Below, piece by piece: positions 63,211 to 64,000 of a DNA stretch of 64,000 nt. The DNA is from an uncultured Paracoccaceae bacterium (GTDB taxonomy: Bacteria > Pseudomonadota > Alphaproteobacteria > Rhodobacterales > Rhodobacteraceae), in assembly GCA_947493335.1 (NCBI GenBank), contig CANLQO010000001.1, positions 186,001-250,000 on the forward strand, given 5' to 3'. Numbering within the stretch: the stretch's first letter is position 1; each line of letters starts with the position of its first letter. The position numbers and the translations under genes were made by a program. The notes under the pieces were generated by a model that did not search any database, was not told where the DNA came from, and saw nothing but the letters and a program-made list of their open reading frames with translations.

Positions 63211-64000
63211 GACTGGTTCTGGTGCTGGGCGATCAATTGTCGATGGGGCTTTCGGCGTTGAAAGCGGCCGACAAAACGACCGATGTGGTGGTCATGGCAG
63301 AGGTCGCGGATGAGGCGTCTTATGTGCCGCATCACCCCAAGAAAATCGCGTTCATCTTTTCCGCGATGCGGAAGTTTGCGGAGACCCTGAAGATTAACGG
63401 CTGGCGTGTTTCCTATACAAAATTTGATGATCCAGAGCGGTCTGACACAATATGTGGAGAGCTGCTGCGCTATGCTGAGACGTTTTCGGCGGATGAGGTT
63501 CTGGCGACAGAGCCGGGTGAATGGCGAGTTATTGAGGCGCTGCAATCTTGCCCGCTAAAGGTGAAGATTCTGCCAGACGACCGGTTTCTGGCAAGCCAAG
63601 CCGAGTTTGAGGCTTGGGCCGAGGGGCGCAAGGCGCTGCGGATGGAGTATTTCTACCGCGAGATGCGACGCAAGACCGGGTTGATGATGGAAGGTGACGA
63701 CCCGGCGGGCGGGCAGTGGAACTTTGACCACGACAACCGCAAACCGGCGCCGGATGCGGTGCATTACAGCGGACCGATGCGGTTTGCACCCGATGAAACG
63801 GTGCAGGAAGTGCTGGACCTTGTGGCGAGGAAATTTCAAAGCAATTTCGGGACTTTGGATGATTTCTGGTTTGCCACGGATGCCGGGCAAGCGCGGCAAC
63901 ATCTGGCACATTGGGTAAAATACGCCGCCCCGCATTTTGGCGATTATCAGGATGCGATGTTGCGGGATGAACCGTTTCTGTATCACGGGTTGGTCGGGCT
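63207..64000 (+). CDS. Cryptochrome/photolyase family protein, FeS-BCP type (partial)
   Basis: Runs off the right edge after 264 codons. GTG 63207 overlaps the SDR stop. The N-terminal antenna-type domain opens RLVLVLGDQLSMGLSAL; the family signature MEYFYREMRRKTGLMME and GGQWNFDHDNRKP is complete, matching the bacterial iron-sulfur photolyases (PhrB/CryB type), which repair (6-4) photoproducts or sense light. The FAD and cluster-binding C-terminal half lies outside the window. Confidence 0.92.
   Translation, partial: MRLVLVLGDQLSMGLSALKAADKTTDVVVMAEVADEASYVPHHPKKIAFIFSAMRKFAETLKINGWRVSYTKFDDPERSDTICGELLRYAETFSADEVLATEPGEWRVIEALQSCPLKVKILPDDRFLASQAEFEAWAEGRKALRMEYFYREMRRKTGLMMEGDDPAGGQWNFDHDNRKPAPDAVHYSGPMRFAPDETVQEVLDLVARKFQSNFGTLDDFWFATDAGQARQHLAHWVKYAAPHFGDYQDAMLRDEPFLYHGLVG

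Noticed and set aside
63183-63986. Minus-strand open frames at the right edge
   Set aside because: The plus strand encodes a photolyase with its full family signature; the minus frames have none.

Overview
The window looks like chromosome from a Roseobacter-group (Rhodobacterales) alphaproteobacterium, probably marine. The reasons are high GC, long chains of genes joined by 1-8 nt overlaps (ATGA, GTGA, TGATG), two tripartite tricarboxylate transporter (TTT) systems, an IalB-family protein, NhaA, a very large RTX-type protein, and the order mreB-mreC-mreD-mrdA-rodA. This is inferred from gene content; no 16S gene is present. I saw no insertion sequence, phage, CRISPR array or integrase.

Region 1 (1-9.8 kb): the tail of a possible cytochrome c gene, an IalB protein, then a divergent sugar-acid locus. 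The minus strand carries an isopropylmalate/tartrate-dehydrogenase-like enzyme, a Gfo/Idh dehydrogenase and a GntR/FCD regulator. The plus strand carries tctC-tctB-tctA, a small monooxygenase-like protein, a metallo-beta-lactamase-fold lactonase, a DUF1537 (OtnK-type) kinase and an OtnC-type class II aldolase. Together they suggest uptake and breakdown of a four-carbon acid sugar or its lactone.

Region 2 (9.8-19.2 kb): two minus-strand catabolic runs flank a LysR gene. One run holds an aldehyde dehydrogenase, luciferase-like (LLM) monooxygenase, DUF1185 protein, alpha/beta hydrolase, Xsc-like TPP enzyme and a small barrel protein. The other holds an SDR, an FAH-family protein and a 2-hydroxyacid dehydrogenase. 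I cannot name the pathway; it is the best candidate here for undescribed metabolism.

Region 3 (19.4-41 kb): a tungstate ABC transporter (tupBCA); a 2780-residue RTX protein with eight YD-like repeats, VCBS and cadherin-like domains, a probable seven-bladed TolB-like propeller and about nine RTX modules; a TctE/TctD two-component pair facing a second TTT system whose TctA and TctB are fused; a PrpF/GalD-type isomerase; a small unknown gene; a 2-hydroxyacid dehydrogenase; an AbrB-type membrane protein with a GntR/FCD regulator; and a TcuA-like dehydrogenase. Two similar palindromes tie the last genes together. A tricarballylate or aconitate module is a reasonable guess.

Region 4 (41-64 kb): ugpBAEC with a divergent LysR gene, tRNA-Gln, a BON-MscS channel, kpsT-kpsE-kdsA, nhaA, a UDG-family gene and an SseB gene, a 2-hydroxyacid dehydrogenase coupled to the end of the cell-shape operon, and leuA. 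leuA is preceded by a 24-codon leader peptide with four consecutive leucine codons, whose stop codon lies inside a perfect hairpin, a previously unlisted attenuator. The window ends in an SDR gene and a truncated FeS-BCP-type photolyase gene.
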